From positions 1 to 64,000 of the forward strand of contig NZ_JAKLTQ010000007.1 of the NCBI RefSeq assembly GCF_022012395.1: a stretch of 64,000 nt of DNA, in the 5' to 3' direction. Position 1 is the first letter of the stretch. Every line of letters starts with the position of its first letter. Below, piece after piece: positions 43,621 through 51,464 of the stretch. The notes beneath the pieces are model-generated. The model ran no database searches. It was not told the origin of the DNA and saw only the letters and a program-made list of their open reading frames with translations. The DNA is from Arthrobacter hankyongi (lineage in GTDB: Bacteria; Actinomycetota; Actinomycetes; Actinomycetales; Micrococcaceae). Both the position numbers and the translations under genes were made by a program.

Positions 43621-44580
43621 ATGGCAACCGCACCACACGCCGACTTCTTCGACGTCGAAGTCACCGAAATCGAGGCGGCCTCCGACTCGGTCCTGGCCCT
43701 GCGGCTCGAGCATCCCCAGGGCGATGCCCTGCCCGGCTGGCAGCCCGGCGCGCACGTGGACGTGCTGCTGCCGAATGGGCTGCTGCGCCAGTATTCGCTC
43801 TGTTCCCGGCCCGAGGACTCCTTCTGGCGCCTGGGCGTGCTGCGCGAGCCCGCCGGCCGCGGCGGCTCGGCCTGGATCCACGATGAACTGCGGCCGGGCA
43901 CCAAGCTGCAGGTGCGCGGACCGCGGAACAACTTCGCCCTGGAGCCGGCCGGCCGGTACCTGTTCATCGCCGGCGGCATCGGAATTACCCCGATCCTGCC
44001 GATGGTCCGGCAGGCGGAGGCCGCCGGGGCGGACTGGACGCTGCTCTACCTGGGCCGCAGCCGCACCTCGATGGCCTTCCGGGACGAGCTGGTTGGGTAC
44101 GGGGACCGGGTCCGCTTCCACGCCGACGACGAATCCGGCATCTTTCCGCTCCAGCCGCTGCTGGCCGGGCTCGATCCGGCCGCCCAGGTCTACGCCTGCG
44201 GGCCGGCACCGCTGCTCAACGCCCTGGACACGCTGACCGCGGACTGGTCCGGCCGCTACCACTTCGAGCGGTTCACCGCCGCCCCGGAGGCCGCTGGCGC
44301 GCCGGCGAAGGAGGACACCGAGTTCGTGGTCGAAACCGCCGACGGCACCGAGATCACCGTCCCCGCGGACACCACCATCCTGCAGGCCCTGATGGACGCC
44401 GGCGTCCCGGTGCTGAATTCCTGCCGCGAAGGCATCTGCGGCACCTGCGAGACGCCGGTCATTTCCGGCGAGATCGACCACCGGGATGCCCTGCTCTCGG
44501 ACGAGGAACGTGCGGCCGGGGACACCATGATGATCTGCGTCTCGCGCTGCAGGGGTCGCCGGCTGGTGCTGGACATTTGA
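43621..44580 (+). CDS. phthalate-dioxygenase-reductase-type electron transfer protein
   Basis: A 319-residue reductase with three domains: flavin domain (QYSLCSRPED, then LRVLREP-like strands), NAD domain (YLFIAGGIGITPILPMV), and a C-terminal plant-type [2Fe-2S] domain with CREGICGTC and a distal Cys in MMICVSRC. It moves electrons from NAD(P)H to an oxygenase. The only oxygenase in this cluster is the P450, making a two-protein version of the self-sufficient P450-PFOR fusions. GAGGAG upstream sets the start at 43621. Last gene of the operon, convergent with a membrane protein gene 15 bases away. Confidence 0.9.
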   Translation: MATAPHADFFDVEVTEIEAASDSVLALRLEHPQGDALPGWQPGAHVDVLLPNGLLRQYSLCSRPEDSFWRLGVLREPAGRGGSAWIHDELRPGTKLQVRGPRNNFALEPAGRYLFIAGGIGITPILPMVRQAEAAGADWTLLYLGRSRTSMAFRDELVGYGDRVRFHADDESGIFPLQPLLAGLDPAAQVYACGPAPLLNALDTLTADWSGRYHFERFTAAPEAAGAPAKEDTEFVVETADGTEITVPADTTILQALMDAGVPVLNSCREGICGTCETPVISGEIDHRDALLSDEERAAGDTMMICVSRCRGRRLVLDI

Positions 44581-44595
44581 GCCGCCGGACGTTGG

Positions 44596-45285
44596 CTACC
44601 GACGCCGGCCCGGTACCCTTACCGGATCCCGGCCCCGGGAGCCTGCGGCCGGGATCCGGGCCGCGGCCGGCGGTGCCGCCGCCGGCCGCGGGCTGACGAC
44701 GGCGGCGCGGATGAGGACGACGACGGCGGCCGTCCCGGCGGCCGCCCACATGGCCTGCCGTGCCCAGTCCAGTGCGGCGCCGGCGGCGGAACCGGCCGGG
44801 TAGTGCGGCAACAGGGCAGCTTCCACGGCCGCGCCGATCGGGATGGTGAGCCCGGCCAGCAGGCCGGTCAGGCCGGGCCGCCCGATCCGGCTGCCGACGG
44901 CCCCCAGCAGCAGCCCCAGGACCATGCCGGGCGCCCACCAGAAGCGCAGCTCATGCCAGAACCCGAGGAATGCCGTCTGGCGCAGTACCGCATCCATGCC
45001 GGAGTACGCCACCGTGGCCGCCGCGAGCGCCAGCACCCCGGCCACCGCCCCGGCGAAGCGCGTGCCCGCGAACCGGCCCGCCAGCACCGCCGCTGCCGCC
45101 CAGCAGCAGCCGGCGTTCAGCACCACGCTGGCCGCCGCGGCGGCCTGCAGCCACTGCCCTCCCGCGTCCGCCGCCAGTCCGGCCAGCAGCCCCCGGGGCG
45201 CCGCCGCGGCATTGGCGGCGGAGGCCGCGGCTCCCATTACCGCCGCAGCGGCCAGGCCGGCGGTGGTTTTTCCCAGAAGCTTCAC
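44596..45285 (-). CDS. hypothetical integral membrane protein
   Basis: A 229-residue Ala-rich protein with about six predicted helices and an Arg/Pro-rich cytoplasmic tail. One semi-conserved-looking stretch, GFWHELRFWWAPGMVLGLLL, lies mid-protein. I do not recognise a function; it resembles actinobacterial DUF6518-type membrane proteins, with low certainty. The next gene in the same direction, zapE, is 34 bases upstream, so they may be cotranscribed. Confidence 0.65.
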   Translation of the reverse strand: MKLLGKTTAGLAAAAVMGAAASAANAAAAPRGLLAGLAADAGGQWLQAAAAASVVLNAGCCWAAAAVLAGRFAGTRFAGAVAGVLALAAATVAYSGMDAVLRQTAFLGFWHELRFWWAPGMVLGLLLGAVGSRIGRPGLTGLLAGLTIPIGAAVEAALLPHYPAGSAAGAALDWARQAMWAAAGTAAVVVLIRAAVVSPRPAAAPPAAARIPAAGSRGRDPVRVPGRRR

Positions 45286-45319
45286 CGGGCAAGCCTAGGT
45301 GCCGGGTCCGACAGCCACG

Positions 45320-46372
45320 CTACCGCCGCGCGGGTTCGCGCAGCAGCCGAAGCCGGCTGACCATCCGGAAGGCATCCGGGCGGCCATCCGCCGCCGAATC
45401 GCAGAAGGCCTGCCGGTCCAGGTCCGAGAACAGGAACACCTGGATGTCCGCGTCGCAGAGGATGTCCAGCACGCCGATGAACCGCTGCCGGGCCTCGCGG
45501 CCCACGTCCGCGAAGCCCGGCACGTCCGTGATGAACCAGCGGCTGAACCGCCGGGCCCAGGCCAGGTATTCGGCCCGGGACGTCGGGGCCTGGCACAGCT
45601 GGCCGAAGCTGATCCACAGCTCGCTGCCCCGGACCGCGGACACGGCGAAATCCCGCGAACCCACGGCCAGGGTCCGGGCCTCGGTGGCCCCCGGACGCCG
45701 GAACGGTCCGTCCGGCAGGTCTGCCTCGTCGCCGGCGGCGAGCCACGCACCGCCGGCAAACCCCGTCTCCGCGCCGCCGGCCGCCGTGCGGTAGTCGGTC
45801 TCCCCGGCCAGCTCCAGCACGTCCATGTTGCGGGTGATCAACTCGATCCCGGGCTCGAACAGATGGTGCCACATCGGGTCCGGCAGCAGCGCGGACGGGG
45901 CGTAGTTCGAGCTGGCCAGCAGCACCACGCCGGAATCGAACAGCCGGCGCAGCAGCCGGGCCAGCAGCGCGGCATCGGCCGGGTCATGCACGTGGAATTC
46001 GTCGAAGCAGAGCACCCGCGCCCCGCCGACCAGTCCGTCCACGGCCCGGTTCACGGCGTCGGGCCGCGTGCGGTGTTCGTGGATGCGCCGGTGCAGGGCC
46101 TCGAAGAAACCGTGGAAGTGGACGCGGCGCTTCTGCTCGACCGGCAGCGCGCGGAAGAAGGCATCCAGCAGCCAGGACTTGCCCCGGCCGGCCTTTCCCC
46201 AGACATACAGGCTCCGGGGCGGCGCTGCCCGGCGGCCAACCAGCTCCGCTCCCAGCTGCAGCATCCGGTCCCGGACCACCAGCTGCGGCCCGCCGAGCTC
46301 GAACCCCGCGTGCCGGGCGTCCCGGGCGATGGCTTCGGCAAGCTGGAGTCGGATTCGGTCGCTGCGCGGCAT
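45320..46372 (-). CDS. zapE: ZapE/AFG1-like ATPase
   Basis: A 350-residue AFG1-family AAA+ protein. Walker A GKAGRGKSWLLD, FHGFFEALHRRIHEHR, Walker B VLCFDEFHVHD and SSNYAPSALLPD match ZapE. In E. coli it acts at the division site; in actinobacteria it is conserved but little studied. The start is ATG 46372; the GGAGGG directly before it is closer than ideal. It is divergent from the kinase gene. Confidence 0.9.
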   Translation of the reverse strand: MPRSDRIRLQLAEAIARDARHAGFELGGPQLVVRDRMLQLGAELVGRRAAPPRSLYVWGKAGRGKSWLLDAFFRALPVEQKRRVHFHGFFEALHRRIHEHRTRPDAVNRAVDGLVGGARVLCFDEFHVHDPADAALLARLLRRLFDSGVVLLASSNYAPSALLPDPMWHHLFEPGIELITRNMDVLELAGETDYRTAAGGAETGFAGGAWLAAGDEADLPDGPFRRPGATEARTLAVGSRDFAVSAVRGSELWISFGQLCQAPTSRAEYLAWARRFSRWFITDVPGFADVGREARQRFIGVLDILCDADIQVFLFSDLDRQAFCDSAADGRPDAFRMVSRLRLLREPARR

Positions 46373-46496
46373 CCCTCCATTCTCACCGATGGTCCGCAGG
46401 TTCCGCCGACGCGCCGTTCGGGCCGCGGAACTGGTTGAATGGCTTGCGGGAACCGGGACCGGCGGCATGTCCGGTCCCTCAAACCGAAGGGACACA

Positions 46497-47147
46497 GTGG
46501 CAACAACCGAACCGGTGGAGGTGGGCCTGGACGAGGCCATCGCCCGCGCGGCCTGTCTCGCCGTGCCCGGCAGGCGCCGCATCCTGGGCATCGTCGGAGC
46601 GCCCGGGGCGGGCAAGTCCACGCTGGCCGAACAGCTGGTCCGGGCGCTGGGCAGCGAGCGCGCCGTGCTCGTGCCGATGGACGGCTACCACCTGGCCAAC
46701 ACTGTGCTGGAGGACCTGGGCCGGCGGGACCGCAAGGGCGCCGTTGACACCTTCGACGACGCCGGCTTCGCGTCCCTGCTGGAACGGCTCCACGCCCAGC
46801 GTCCGGACGCCGTCGAAATCATCTACGCCCCTCACTTCCGGCGCGACCTCGAGGAACCCATCGGCTCCGCGCAGCCGGTCCCCGGGCACATTCCCCTGGT
46901 CATCACCGAGGGCAACTACCTGCTCCAGGACAGCGGGGCCTGGCCGCGCGTGCGCGCCTGCCTGGACGAGGCCTGGTTCATCGCGCCGGACGAGCCGCTG
47001 CGCCACGCACGGCTGATCGAGCGGCACGAACGGTACGGCAAGTCCGCCGCGGAGGCACGCCGCTGGGCGCTGGGCAGCGACCAGCGCAACGCCGAGCTGA
47101 TCGAAGCCTCCGCGGCACGGGCGGACTGGATCATCCGGATCCGCTGA
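46497..47147 (+). CDS. P-loop nucleoside/fructose-type kinase family protein
   Basis: A 216-residue kinase of the uridine-kinase/phosphoribulokinase-like group. Walker A GAPGAGKST at 34-42, VPMDGYHLANTVLEDLGRRD (substrate site), YAPHFRRDLEEP and VITEGNYLL are typical of YggC/FrcK-like nucleoside or fructose kinases. GTG 46497 with GAAGGGA upstream is preferred over the longer ORF. The last 232 bases overlap, on the opposite strand, the extended reading frame of the HNH-like gene. Confidence 0.85.
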   Translation: MATTEPVEVGLDEAIARAACLAVPGRRRILGIVGAPGAGKSTLAEQLVRALGSERAVLVPMDGYHLANTVLEDLGRRDRKGAVDTFDDAGFASLLERLHAQRPDAVEIIYAPHFRRDLEEPIGSAQPVPGHIPLVITEGNYLLQDSGAWPRVRACLDEAWFIAPDEPLRHARLIERHERYGKSAAEARRWALGSDQRNAELIEASAARADWIIRIR

Positions 47148-47800
47148 ATTCCGGGGCCGGCCGCGCCCGGCTTCAGCCCCAGATCCTGCTCGGCTGTCAC
47201 CCAGTTGCGGGCAATAGCCGTCTGTGCGGCGGCCAGCGGCACCTTCCCGGCGCAGACGGCCGTCCTCAGCCGGTCCTCCAGAGCATCCTTCGGATTGCTG
47301 GTGCCCGAAGCCCCTTTCCGGTTGGGCTCGGGCCACAGGTTGGACACCGCGTTGGCCCCTCCGAGCTCCAGCGAGACCAGATGGTCGTATTCGGTCGATA
47401 CCGAGGACCGCAGGCCGTAGGCCTTCAGGCTGGCGGCCTTGAAGGCGCGGATCGCGCCGGCCGGGGGACGGACCCGCCTGGTGTAGCCGGGACGGCAGAT
47501 CGTGGCGCCGATGTTGGCCTGGGTCACGGCCGGATCAATGGACCCGGGCGTACAGAGCGGATCGGGCAGGTAGAGCCCGCGCGCCGCGTCAACCCTCCGC
47601 ACCGTGCACTCTCCGGGGGCCAGCATCTCGTCCTGGGCCACCTTCCCCGGCGACCCCACCGCCTTCAGCCCCGGGAGCGAGGTTCCGGCCGGCGGGAGGG
47701 CCGTATCCGCGGCCATCCGCCACAGCACGAACAGGGCGGCGGCGACGGCGATGACGGCGGCGGCACCCGCCATGACCAGCAACCACCGCGGGATCCTCAT
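46916..47800 (-). CDS. secreted/anchored HNH-like protein with antisense C-terminal extension
   Basis: A 294-residue ORF. Residues 1-30 form a membrane anchor or signal. Residues 100-205 carry EYDHLVSLELGGANAVSNLW with PEPN following, the His/Asn core of small extracytoplasmic HNH-type nuclease-like proteins, and ARNWVTAEQDLG, the usual C-terminal helix. The family should end near residue 206-220, but no stop occurs, and residues 218-294 read through the complement of the kinase gene as Arg/Ser-rich sequence. Loss of the original stop is likely. DNA cleavage activity is inferred from family only. Confidence 0.7.
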   Translation of the reverse strand: MRIPRWLLVMAGAAAVIAVAAALFVLWRMAADTALPPAGTSLPGLKAVGSPGKVAQDEMLAPGECTVRRVDAARGLYLPDPLCTPGSIDPAVTQANIGATICRPGYTRRVRPPAGAIRAFKAASLKAYGLRSSVSTEYDHLVSLELGGANAVSNLWPEPNRKGASGTSNPKDALEDRLRTAVCAGKVPLAAAQTAIARNWVTAEQDLGLKPGAAGPGIQRIRMIQSARAAEASISSALRWSLPSAQRRASAADLPYRSCRSISRAWRSGSSGAMNQASSRQARTRGQAPLSWSR

Positions 47801-47936
47801 ACCGTGTAGGTATACGCCCGGCCCCGGCCGGCGGCCAGCCGGTCGGGCTCCGGACGGCGCCGTCGGGCACGGCAGTCAGGCAGCGGCGGAAGCGCGGCGG
47901 CCCCGGGCCCGCCGGACCCGGTCCCCCGGTGCCGGC

Positions 47937-48332
47937 TCAATCCCGCAGCGGGATGCCCTTGGCATCGACGCGGAACATCTGCGCCCCGCAGAGGATCATG
48001 ATGCCTTCGACAAAGCCCCACAGGCCGACCAGACCGAAGGTGAAGGCGCCGAGGACCAGGGTCAGCAGCAGCTGGATGACACCGATGGTGGTGTGGCCCA
48101 GGTAGAACCGGTGGATGCCCAGGCCGCCCAGGAAGATGCCGAGCAGGCCGGCGGCCAGCTTGGACTTCTGGACCGAGGGCAGCTGGTAGGCCGGGTACGG
48201 CTGGGCGTAGCCGGGCGGCGGGACCTGCTGCTGGTACGGGTCCTGCCGCTGTGCCTGGTACAGATCCTGCTGCGGCGCCCCGGCCGGGAAGCCCGGCTGC
48301 TGCGACGGGTACCCCTGCTGCTGGTCTGACAT
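47937..48332 (-). CDS. TM2 domain-containing protein
   Basis: A 131-residue protein: a Gln/Pro/Tyr-rich N-terminal half (repeats of the QQGYPSQQ and PPPGYAQP kind), then a TM2 domain of two helices, KLAAGLLGIFLGGLGIHRFY joined by a short loop to a Gly-rich second helix. The Asp/His-type turn GIHRFYLGH is the family hallmark. The function is unknown. GGAGAGG upstream supports the start. Confidence 0.9.
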   Translation of the reverse strand: MSDQQQGYPSQQPGFPAGAPQQDLYQAQRQDPYQQQVPPPGYAQPYPAYQLPSVQKSKLAAGLLGIFLGGLGIHRFYLGHTTIGVIQLLLTLVLGAFTFGLVGLWGFVEGIMILCGAQMFRVDAKGIPLRD

Positions 48333-48485
48333 GGTGTTCCTCTCCTGGTACGAGCGATGGCTGGGACAGTCCTGCTGGCCGGGGCCGCGGTCCCGGCCGT
48401 GGCCCCGGGTCCTTCCAGACCCGCCCCGCCCCCGAATGTGGCCAGACCTGCCCAATTACCCTATCGGCAGTTGCCGGGCAGTCCG

Positions 48486-49493
48486 TTAGGCGCCCTCGGA
48501 CGGCAGCGGCGGCCGGCAGCAGACCAACGACAGCTGGCCGGTGACCGCCAGGCTCCCGGCCGTAAACGGGACCGCCAGTGTGTCCCCCTTGGCCAGGGGC
48601 GATGCCGGTGCGTTGGCCGGTTCGAGCGTGCCGGCGCCGTCAACGACCACGAGGACGCTGAACCCGGCGTCCAGGGTCGTCGATCCGGACACATCCAGGC
48701 GCTCGGCGCGGAAGTATTTCCGGCTCAGGTCCGCCAGCGTGCCGGCGCCCAGACCCTGCCGGATGACCAGTTGCCGGATCCCGTCGGCCGGCCAGCCACG
48801 CAGGTCCGCTGCTACCAGCGCGGTACCGAACCCCAGTCCCAGGTGGCCCTCGGCTTCGCCGTCGATGGCAAAGCCTTTCCACTCGAGGAGGATCGACAGG
48901 TCTTCGGGCTCCTGCACCTCGACGATGAATACCCCGGCCCCGATTGCATGGGGCAGCCCGGGCGGCACGAAGACGCTGTCCCCCGGTGCGACCTCGAGCC
49001 GGTGCATGGCACCGAGCATCGCCTCCACGTCCTGGCCGGCCACCCACGCGTCCAGTTCGGCCCGGTCCACGTCCCGCTTGAAGCCGAGGTGGACCTCTCC
49101 CCCGTCCAGGATGTACCAGGCTTCCGCCTTGCCGTGGCGGCGTTCCAGGTACTCCTGCACGAACGGCCGCGCGGGGTGGAGATGGACCGGCAGCCGCTGG
49201 CCGGCGTCCAGCAGCTTGACCAGAAGCTTGGTGTCGGCACCCCAGACGGCGACGTGCTCCGGGCCGAGCCAGGCACCCGGGTCCGCGGTGACCGCATCGA
49301 CCAGCCGGCGGCCGTCCGGCAGACGGCTCAGGCCGGTTTCCGGCTCGCCGAACAGCGTCGTCGTGGACGCGATCCAATCCTCCGGCACCCGGTCGCCCGG
49401 CGCCGCTGTGCCCCGCAGCGCGCGGATCTTTTCGCCGCCCCGGTAAAAGCGGTCCGGCGGCTGGTTGCTGCCCAGATAGACAGGGGCGATCAT
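48486..49493 (-). CDS. manA: mannose-6-phosphate isomerase, class I
   Basis: A 335-residue cupin-type isomerase interconverting mannose-6-P and fructose-6-P. Zinc ligands appear in VHLHPARPF and KAEAWYIL, and in PPGLPHAIG. Full family length is slightly short (usual 390-410), with a compact C-terminal region. CGGAGGAA sets the ATG at 49493. It is monocistronic; no other GDP-mannose gene is nearby. Other reading frames of the same stretch are shadows. Confidence 0.85.
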   Translation of the reverse strand: MIAPVYLGSNQPPDRFYRGGEKIRALRGTAAPGDRVPEDWIASTTTLFGEPETGLSRLPDGRRLVDAVTADPGAWLGPEHVAVWGADTKLLVKLLDAGQRLPVHLHPARPFVQEYLERRHGKAEAWYILDGGEVHLGFKRDVDRAELDAWVAGQDVEAMLGAMHRLEVAPGDSVFVPPGLPHAIGAGVFIVEVQEPEDLSILLEWKGFAIDGEAEGHLGLGFGTALVAADLRGWPADGIRQLVIRQGLGAGTLADLSRKYFRAERLDVSGSTTLDAGFSVLVVVDGAGTLEPANAPASPLAKGDTLAVPFTAGSLAVTGQLSLVCCRPPLPSEGA

Positions 49494-49677
49494 GGCGTTC
49501 CTCCGTGGTTCCCGACATTGCGATTGTGCAGGACGCCGGACCGAAAAGCACCGGTTGCCGGTCATTCAATTGGTGTTTCCAGCCCGAAACGCCAGCCTGC
49601 CGGATTGAACGGTTAAGCCGGTGTAGACTTCCTGCGCGGAGCGCCGCTCCGCCGTTTGTGTTTCAGTTGGGGGAATC

Positions 49678-50466
49678 ATGCGTAACAACCTGTCGTTTCG
49701 TCCTGCCCATTTTCTGCAGGGGCTGTTGGCCTTGGCCCGCAGGCTCCGATTCCGGGCAGGGACGGGCCGTGGCACGGCCGCGAAGACGGCTGCCTGGGGC
49801 GTGCCGGCCCTGGCTCTGGGGCTGGTGCTCACCGGCTGCGGCGCGCCGGCAGCCGAAGAGGGACAGGAATCCGCCGCGGCCTCCTCTTCGCCCGCCGCCT
49901 CACCGAGTCCGAGTGCCAGCGGCACGGTCCTGGCCTTCTGCGACGTCGAGGACCAGCGCAAGCTGCTCCGGTCCGGGGTGTACGTCTGCACCGCCACTGA
50001 CACCGGCCTGTTGGTGTGGATGACCCTCGCCGCCCATGCGGACATCACCGCCGAGCGTGAGGCCATAGCGGCAGCGCAGGCGGAGGAAGAAGCGGCCAAG
50101 AAGGCAGCGGCCGAAAAGCAGGCCAAGGAGGAAGCTGCCAAGAAGAAGGCAGCGGAAAAGAAGGCCCGCGAAGCAGCCGCCAAGAAGAAGGCCGCGGCGG
50201 AGAATAAGGCCCGGGCCGAGGCCGCGCGGCAGGCGGCGGAACAGGCCGCCCAGGAAGAAGCGGCGCAGCGGGCCGCCGAGAAGGCCGCGCAGGAGGCCGC
50301 CCGGCAGGCGCAGCAGGAGGCCGCCCAGCAGGCACAGCAACAGGCACCGGCGTGGTATTCCAACTGTTCGGAGGCCCGGGCGGCCGGCGCTGCTCCGCTC
50401 TACGCGGGACAAGCCGGCTACAGCAGCAAGCTGGACCGCGACGGCGACGGCGTCGCCTGCGAATAG
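49678..50466 (+). CDS. Excalibur-domain lipoprotein with Ala/Lys/Glu coiled coil
   Basis: A 262-residue exported protein. A long N-terminal region ends in the lipobox LTGC (residues 50-53), though a signal starting at residue 39 is unusually far in. About 110 residues of EEAAKKAAAEKQAKEEAAKK-type repeats form a coiled coil. The C-terminal Excalibur domain has YSNCSEARAAG and the calcium loop DRDGDGVACE with two Cys. It is probably a wall-spanning surface protein. GGGGGAA precedes the ATG. Confidence 0.85.
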   Translation: MRNNLSFRPAHFLQGLLALARRLRFRAGTGRGTAAKTAAWGVPALALGLVLTGCGAPAAEEGQESAAASSSPAASPSPSASGTVLAFCDVEDQRKLLRSGVYVCTATDTGLLVWMTLAAHADITAEREAIAAAQAEEEAAKKAAAEKQAKEEAAKKKAAEKKAREAAAKKKAAAENKARAEAARQAAEQAAQEEAAQRAAEKAAQEAARQAQQEAAQQAQQQAPAWYSNCSEARAAGAAPLYAGQAGYSSKLDRDGDGVACE

Positions 50467-50531
50467 CCGCCTCCCCGAGAAGGTCGTGCGGCCGGTGGGT
50501 GTTCCAGACACGCACCGGCCGGCGGACTGCC

Positions 50532-50661
50532 TCAGGCCCGGCCCGGCCGGCTGACCGTTTCGCCGATCCCGATCCGCTCCAGGGTGTGGTTCATCGCCCG
50601 CTGCAGCCGGTCCGGCGCGCCCTTCATCTGCGTCTCGACACCGAAAATACCGGCGCCGTTA
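50532..50661 (-). pseudogene. possible 3' remnant of a lost gene
   Basis: Directly after the XRE-cupin stop, one frame reads GAGIFGVETQMKGAPDRLQR and on through AMNHTLERIG to a stop at 50532. It looks like a real protein C-terminus (amphipathic helix, non-random codons) but has no start or ribosome site of its own and no upstream body. I cannot name the parent family. It could also be reached by frameshifting from the regulator gene. Confidence 0.3.
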
Positions 50662-51336
50662 GTGTGTGCCCGCGTCCTCGGGCGCCGTCACGGTGCACCA
50701 AACCGCCTTGACGGTTTCCGTTCCGTCGTTCCAGAAGCGGTGCGGCACCGCCGATTCGAACGCAATGCTATCCCCGGGACCGAGCTCGTATTCGTCGAAC
50801 TCCAGTTGCACGCGCAGGCGTCCGGAGAGGACCAGCCCGTATTCACGGCCGCTGTGGCGAACGAAGCTGCCCGGCTGGGTGGAACCGCTGCCCGCTGCGT
50901 AGACGATCTCCCGGAAGTCGACGGGTTCGCGAGTGGTGGGTGTGAGCAGTTCCCAGCGGACACCGCTCTCCACGTCGATACTGCGCCGCTCCGCCGCCCG
51001 GGTCACGTAGCGGTCCTCGCCCGGGGTCCGGGCGATTCCCACGTCAGGGGTGCCGGGTCCGGCATTGTTGCTGAACAACTCGCCGACACCCAGCGAAAGA
51101 ACGTCGGCAATCGAATACACCAGCGAGATCGACGGCTTGACCAGCCCGCGTTCAACCTGGGAGATGTGCCCTGCCGAGACGCCCAGGCGGCGGGCCAGCT
51201 CCCGCAGGGTCAGGCCCCGCTCGGTGCGGGCCGCACGGATCCGGGCTCCGACGTCGCCATGGCCTTCCGGCTGGGGGCCGGCATCCGGAGCCGTTCCAGT
51301 GTGCGATTCGGCAGTTTTCGGCTGGGCTTCCGCCAC
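50659..51336 (-). CDS. XRE-family regulator with C-terminal cupin
   Basis: A 225-residue regulator. HTH at about 30-85 (IRAARTERGLTLRELARRLG, VSAGHISQVERGLVKPSISL) and a cupin sensor domain at 140-215 (YGLVLSGRLRVQLEFDEYEL, PGDSIAFESAVPHRFWN). PuuR-type proteins of this kind sense small amines or acids. It leads or sits next to the Rieske cluster and is the best candidate for binding the TGTTCTG-type operators downstream. Two TGTTCG half-sites lie in its own upstream region. Confidence 0.9.
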   Translation of the reverse strand: MAEAQPKTAESHTGTAPDAGPQPEGHGDVGARIRAARTERGLTLRELARRLGVSAGHISQVERGLVKPSISLVYSIADVLSLGVGELFSNNAGPGTPDVGIARTPGEDRYVTRAAERRSIDVESGVRWELLTPTTREPVDFREIVYAAGSGSTQPGSFVRHSGREYGLVLSGRLRVQLEFDEYELGPGDSIAFESAVPHRFWNDGTETVKAVWCTVTAPEDAGTH

Positions 51337-51354
51337 GTTCCCTCCCCGGCGTAC

Positions 51355-51371
51355 TGTTCGGTAGTGTTCGC
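51355..51371. promoter_or_regulatory. tandem TGTTCG half-sites upstream of the XRE-cupin gene
   Basis: TGTTCGG (51355-51361) and TGTTCGC (51365-51371) are direct repeats ten bases apart. They match the left arm of the operators at 55501, 58649 and 58774 but lack the inverted GAACA arm, so autoregulation is only suggested. Confidence 0.35.
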
Positions 51372-51464
51372 TCTACCATAACGCCTGCCCATCGCAAAAA
51401 GCGGAATGGACCGGTGCGGGAAGTCATGTAGCGACTTTCCGCACCGGTCAGCAGCGCGCTCCGG

